64,000 nt of DNA from a candidate division NC10 bacterium CSP1-5 (GTDB lineage: Bacteria > Methylomirabilota > Methylomirabilia > Methylomirabilales > CSP1-5), in contig LDXR01000005.1 in the NCBI GenBank assembly GCA_001443495.1, positions 87,871-151,870 of the forward strand. The letters run 5' to 3'. The position numbers were made by a program, and so were the translations under genes. A model generated the notes under the pieces. The model was not told where the DNA came from. It saw nothing but the letters and a program-made list of their open reading frames with translations, and did not search any database. Shown here in pieces: positions 60,740 through 64,000 of the stretch (position 1 is its first letter; each line of letters starts with the position of its first letter).

Positions 60740-61429
60740 ATGGTCACTCTACTTCTCTTCGACGTGGACGGAACCCTCATCCATACCGGAGGCGCCGGAA
60801 TTCGGGCTTTCCAAAGGACATTCCGTGAACTGTTCAGAGTCACGATGGCCACAGACGGCATTCGGTTCCACGGCCGGACCGATCCGGAGATCCTCGAGGA
60901 CATCTTCGTCGCCGGGTTCGGCCGGCCGCCCACCCCCGAACAGGTCGAGGCCATCTGTCGGCGTTATCTCGGCTACCTTCACGACGAGGTCCCGCAGTCG
61001 CCAGGCTACCGCATCATGCCGGGACTCCCCCATCTGTTGGAGGTCCTTGCCGCCCGGGGCGAGGTCCGGCTAGGCCTGGCCACCGGCAATCTGGAAGGGG
61101 CGGCTCGCATCAAGCTGAGTCGGGCCGACCTGAACCGGTACTTTTCCTTCGGCGGATTCGGCTCGGACGCAAAAGATCGCACCGCTCTCATCCGAAAGGC
61201 GATCGACCGGGGCAAGAGCCTCGTGGGGGGATCGCACGAGATCAGGGTGATCGTGATCGGCGACACCGATCTTGACATCGCCTGCGGTCGGGCAGCAGGA
61301 GCAATGACGGTGGCCGTCGCGACCGGCGGCGACTCCTGGGAGATCCTGCGGCAGGCCTCCCCCGACCATCTTCTCAAAGACTTGGGCCGTCCCGAGGAGT
61401 TGCTGGCGATCCTGGGAAACGCCATGTGA
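60740..61429 (+). CDS. HAD-superfamily hydrolase (phosphoglycolate-phosphatase-like)
   Basis: The 229-residue protein has the four HAD motifs: LLLFDVDGTL with nucleophile D8 and D10, LGLATGNLEG (motif II), a lysine before the cap return, and VIGDTDLDIACGRAAG (motif IV). The helical cap lies at about residues 20-85. It likely dephosphorylates a small phospho-metabolite such as phosphoglycolate. It is co-directional with the Nudix gene. Confidence 0.9.
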   Translation: MVTLLLFDVDGTLIHTGGAGIRAFQRTFRELFRVTMATDGIRFHGRTDPEILEDIFVAGFGRPPTPEQVEAICRRYLGYLHDEVPQSPGYRIMPGLPHLLEVLAARGEVRLGLATGNLEGAARIKLSRADLNRYFSFGGFGSDAKDRTALIRKAIDRGKSLVGGSHEIRVIVIGDTDLDIACGRAAGAMTVAVATGGDSWEILRQASPDHLLKDLGRPEELLAILGNAM

Positions 61430-61599
61430 TTGCGCGGCCGGTCACAACAGAGCGTCCCGTCCCCACTTTGCTACGGCGAGGGGGAAGGCCGACCGCGGAG
61501 GCCAGCGAAACTCGCGCCCCGACCGAACAGTGTGCAAACCCGAGACATGTTCGCTGACCGACCAGGGTATCTTGCGCCCGAGGAAGGCGGAAACTGGTT

Positions 61600-61836
61600 T
61601 GCGTGCGTCCGGGGTCCCGCCACGGCAACAGCGCCTGCAGGTCCCGAGCGACATTGGCGGAAGCGGCGGGGACCCTCGGCAGGCGACGGCCTGGGAAACC
61701 GCGGCGCGATCCGTGCCCGCCTTCGTTGCACGGATCGTGAACACGGAGGGACCCAGGCCGTAAGGCACCGCTCAGGGTCGCCGCGGGAGCCCCGGAGCGA
61801 GGGGCCGAGGGGGCTGTTGCCACAGAATCAGCAACC
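61600..61836 (+). ncRNA. HEARO/omega-RNA-like structured element, copy 1
   Basis: The element nearly matches 63750-63989. Conserved stems include ACGGCCTGGG (61686-61695) with CCCAGGCCGT (61752-61761), and CGATCCGTGC with GCACGGATCG around a variable loop. GGCAACAGC near the 5' end pairs perfectly with GCTGTTGCC near the 3' end. The motifs GCGACATTGGCGGAAGCGGC and CCTGGGAAACC are what I recall of HEARO RNA, the guide RNA of IscB-type nucleases. Apical loops vary while stems persist, and most substitutions would change a protein if it were translated. No IscB/IsrB gene is near. Confidence 0.65.
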
Positions 61837-61893
61837 CCGTCGAATCTTCCGCCAACGACGCGGAGGCCTTGCCCCCGAGCCGTTCCCGTGCCT

Positions 61894-62700
61894 TCAGCCG
61901 ACGACGTCCTCCCCCCCGTCGACGCCGATCACGTTGCCAGTCATCCAATGCGTCCCCGGGCGGCACAGGGCCACGATGGCATCCGCCACATCGGTAGTGG
62001 TCGTCAGACGCTGAAACGGATTGCGCTCCTTCGCGACCTCGATCATCTGTTCATGGCCGGGGATCTTCCGCAGCGCAGGGGTATCCGTCACCCCGGCCCG
62101 GACCGCATTGACGGCGATCCCCATCGGGGCCAATTCCAGCGCGAGCTGGCGCACGTGCGACTCCAGCGCGGCCTTGGCGGCTGAGACCGCCCCATAGGTG
62201 CGCCAGACCCGATGTCCGCCGGAGCTGGTCATCGCAAAGACCCTGGCGCCGTCCCTCATCAGTCTTCGTGCGACCAGGTCCTGGACCCAGTAGACGAGAC
62301 TGTGCGCCATGACGTCCACCGTCATGTCCATCTGGGCCTTGGTGACGGCCTCGGCGGGATTCGCGGCGATGAAGGGCTTCAGCGTGCCGAAGGCCAATGA
62401 GTGGAGGAGGACCTTGACCCCCCCCTCTTCACCCCGCTCCTTCAGAATCTTCTCCATCTGGTCCAACGCCTCACGGCGCTTCTCCTCGTCGGCGGCGTTC
62501 ATGTTGAAGAAATGGGCCTCCCGCCCCATCCCCTGAATCTCCTTGATGATCCGCTCCGCATTGGCCAGGGTGGTCCTGCGATCCAGGTGCACTCCAAAGA
62601 TATGCATCCCCGCTCGAGCCAGCGCCAGGCTCGCGGCCTCGCCGAACCCGCTCGAGGCGCCCAAGACGAGAGTCCAACCGCTCATCTGGTCGCTCACCAC
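61894..62700 (-). CDS. FabL/FabI-like enoyl-ACP reductase
   Basis: The 268-residue SDR protein has a variant cofactor site LVLGASSGFGEAASLALA. It carries the enoyl-ACP reductase spacing Y-x6-K (TYGAVSAAKAAL, about residues 168-176) rather than the usual SDR Y-x3-K. The C-terminal stretch VNAVRAGVTDTPALRKIPG matches the FabL type. It catalyses the last reduction of fatty-acid elongation. An ATG at 62685 is an alternative start. It is flanked by the two structured RNA elements. Confidence 0.85.
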   Translation of the reverse strand: MVSDQMSGWTLVLGASSGFGEAASLALARAGMHIFGVHLDRRTTLANAERIIKEIQGMGREAHFFNMNAADEEKRREALDQMEKILKERGEEGGVKVLLHSLAFGTLKPFIAANPAEAVTKAQMDMTVDVMAHSLVYWVQDLVARRLMRDGARVFAMTSSGGHRVWRTYGAVSAAKAALESHVRQLALELAPMGIAVNAVRAGVTDTPALRKIPGHEQMIEVAKERNPFQRLTTTTDVADAIVALCRPGTHWMTGNVIGVDGGEDVVG

Positions 62701-62813
62701 CGCCTCCCTTCGCTCCTCTCCACCGACCCCGCCAAATAGCGGGGGGATTCTAGCCCAAGGCGGTCTCCAAAATCAATGCCGAAAGGGGATGTCCCGTGCA
62801 TGTCGGGGGTGAT

Positions 62814-63659
62814 CTATTCGACGAAATCGAGGTCGATCCGACGTGGCAAGACCCCGCGTTCGAATCCCCATTGAAGCAAGAGCTCCACCGCCCGTCGTCC
62901 CTCCTGCCCATAGGCCAGGGTCAGCTCATTCACATACATCCCCACGAAGGTGTCTGTCGAGGACCGGTCCATGCCACGGGCAAAGCCCATCGCATAGGTT
63001 AACGCCTCCTGGCGATGCCGGAGGGCGTACTGGATGCTCGCGTGGAGGAATTCAGCGATCTGCTGCATTCGCTCTTGGCCGAGATCGCGCCGGACCGCGT
63101 TCACCCCGAGCGGGAGCGGGAGTCCTGTCCGGTCGTGCCACCAGACTCCAAGATCGAGATTATTGACCAATCCGTGATCTTGATATGTCAGCTGTCCCTC
63201 GTGGATGAGGAGGCCGGCACCGTAGCGTCCTTCCACCACGGCGCCGAGGATTTGGTCAAATGGGAGGACGGCATACGAGAATTCGCCGATGCAGACCTTC
63301 AGCGCGAGATACGCGGTGGTCAGTGTCCCCGGGATGGCGATGGTCTCGCGGCGGAGCGCCTCCGGGCTCAGCGGTCTCTGCGAGACCACGATCGGCCCGT
63401 ACCGCCGCCCCATGCTCGCCCCGTGGGAGAGCAGGGCATACCTGTCGGCAACATAGGCGTACGCATGGAGCGACAAGGCGGTCACGGGGAGCTTCCCCTC
63501 CATCGCCCAGCGATTGAGTGTCTCGATGTCCGTGAGGACATGACGGAACTCCAACTCGCCGGTCTCGATCTTGCCCGCCGTGACGGCGTAGAACATAAAG
63601 GCATCGTCCGCGTCCGGGCTATGCCCCACCTCAATGATGGTTCGGAGTTCAGGGTTCAT
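62814..63659 (-). CDS. MqnD-like 1,4-dihydroxy-6-naphthoate synthase
   Basis: The 281-residue protein has the periplasmic-binding-protein-like fold of MqnD, with GHSPDADDAFMFYAV near the start, TALSLHAYAYVADRYAL in the middle and GLLIHEGQLTYQ near residue 150. MqnD carries out the cyclic de-hypoxanthine futalosine step of the futalosine menaquinone pathway. Other mqn genes are not in the window, and this branch differs from the typical SPCPNDTF start. The exact substrate is therefore inferred. Confidence 0.8.
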   Translation of the reverse strand: MNPELRTIIEVGHSPDADDAFMFYAVTAGKIETGELEFRHVLTDIETLNRWAMEGKLPVTALSLHAYAYVADRYALLSHGASMGRRYGPIVVSQRPLSPEALRRETIAIPGTLTTAYLALKVCIGEFSYAVLPFDQILGAVVEGRYGAGLLIHEGQLTYQDHGLVNNLDLGVWWHDRTGLPLPLGVNAVRRDLGQERMQQIAEFLHASIQYALRHRQEALTYAMGFARGMDRSSTDTFVGMYVNELTLAYGQEGRRAVELLLQWGFERGVLPRRIDLDFVE

Positions 63660-63705
63660 GGTTCACAGTTCACGGCTTAGTGTCCGAAGTCCAATGTCCG
63701 ATGTC
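63640..63705. repeat. Intergenic word repeats upstream of mqnD-like gene
   Basis: GAGTTCAGGGTTCATGGTTC and GTCCGAAGTCCAATGTCCGATG lie in the leader of the mqnD-like gene. The first word repeats that in the bshC-bshA gap (3602-3697), and the second resembles the words in the transketolase gap (35121-35222). Confidence 0.55.
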
Positions 63706-63749
63706 GCGAAGGGCAAGGAGGGGGTTCCTTCCAAGGCAAGCGCTATCTG

Positions 63750-63989
63750 GGTTGCGTTCGGCCGGGGTCCCACCACGGCAACAGCGCCTGCAGGCCCCGA
63801 GCGACATTGGCGGAAGCGGCGGGGTCCCCCGGCAGGCGACGGCCTGGGAAACCGAGGCGCGATCCGTGCCGGGCCTCTTTGCAGGGATCGTGAACACGGA
63901 GGGACCCAGGCCGTAAGGCGCCGCTCAGGGTCGCCGCGGGAGGCCCGGAGCGAGGGGCCGAAGGTGCTGGTGCAACAGAATCAGCAACG
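63750..63989 (+). ncRNA. HEARO/omega-RNA-like structured element, copy 2
   Basis: The core from CACGGCAACAGC to CAGAATCAGCAAC aligns without gaps to copy 1, with roughly 15-20 substitutions over about 215 bases by eye. The ACGGCCTGGG/CCCAGGCCGT stem is unchanged. The CGATCC/GGATCG hairpin keeps its stem with a different loop. Immediately after the conserved end comes GGTGA, which agrees with the reported habit of HEARO elements to sit before ATGA or GTGA. It ends about ten bases before the window edge. Confidence 0.65.
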
Positions 63990-64000
63990 GTGAACTATGA

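Noticed and set aside
61530-63916. Similar short proteins encoded by the two repeat copies (sharing PPRQQRLQ and IVNTEGPRP)
   Set aside because: Most differences between the copies are non-synonymous, while RNA stems are kept, so the shared frame is a by-product of RNA conservation.
1-64000. CRISPR arrays, rRNA and tRNA genes
   Set aside because: No regularly spaced repeats with unique spacers were seen, and no cloverleaf with a GGTTCRA arm or rRNA sequence was recognised.

Overview
This is a gene-dense, GC-rich (low-to-mid 60s percent by eye) chromosomal window from a Gram-negative bacterium. Support for an outer membrane comes from Tol/Exb proteins, a heptose epimerase of LPS synthesis (HldD) and several lipoproteins. 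It also encodes bacillithiol synthesis (BshC, BshA), an MqnD-like futalosine-route menaquinone enzyme, a FabL-like enoyl-ACP reductase and a TRAP-fed acid catabolic operon with a ferredoxin-type 2-oxoacid oxidoreductase. This mix fits lineages such as Methylomirabilota/NC10 or Rokubacteria, but that placement is inference; no rRNA or tRNA gene was seen.

Layout. 0-1.4 kb: a tolQ-tolR-tonB-like operon (minus strand) cut by the window edge. 1.9-5.3 kb: bshC, bshA and a DoxX protein. 5.3-9.4 kb (minus): a sulfur-handling group made of a MetE-like methyltransferase, a TusA-OsmC fusion, a DsrE protein and a second TusA-like protein, preceded by a secreted transglutaminase. 9.6-28 kb (minus): a long co-directional run headed by a GntR/FCD regulator with a palindromic operator inside its own promoter. 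It continues with a three-subunit 2-oxoacid:ferredoxin oxidoreductase, a giant FAD/Fe-S 2-hydroxyacid dehydrogenase, a DctPQM TRAP transporter, a small HExxH protein, an enoyl-CoA hydratase relative and a class III CoA-transferase. After these come a two-gene transhydrogenase, an ATP-grasp enzyme, NfuA and a radical SAM enzyme. 28-28.8 kb holds no convincing gene but has a textbook sigma-54 promoter reading into a hairpin-rich segment. 28.8-34 kb: poorly known membrane and secreted proteins and a receiver-PilZ protein. 34-38.3 kb: split transketolase, then def, a pseudo-receiver and ygfZ. 38.4-42.1 kb: MsrP and a more AT-rich patch of lipoproteins and hypotheticals with a direct repeat of about 100 bp. 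42.2-47.3 kb: purine permease, P-loop kinase, a 36-residue OsmC-like micro-ORF, and an AAA+/VWA pair. 47.4-61.4 kb: DUF2914 and PilZ proteins, redox enzymes, HldD, a membrane-fused M16 protease, an acyl-activating/ACP/acyltransferase fusion, an M20 peptidase, CBS proteins, a Nudix enzyme and a HAD enzyme. 61.4-64 kb: FabL-like and MqnD-like genes, each next to a copy of a structured RNA.

Most interesting signals. (1) Two near-identical elements of about 235 nt (61.6 and 63.75 kb) whose stems are kept and whose changes alter rather than preserve the overlapping reading frame. They look like stand-alone HEARO/omega-RNA elements with no IscB gene in the window. (2) The sigma-54 promoter driving an apparently non-coding hairpin-rich transcript at 28.1 kb. 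(3) The hydroxyacid-to-acyl-CoA operon. (4) Palindromic or short-tandem intergenic repeats, one of which forms the translation junction between a kinase and a permease.
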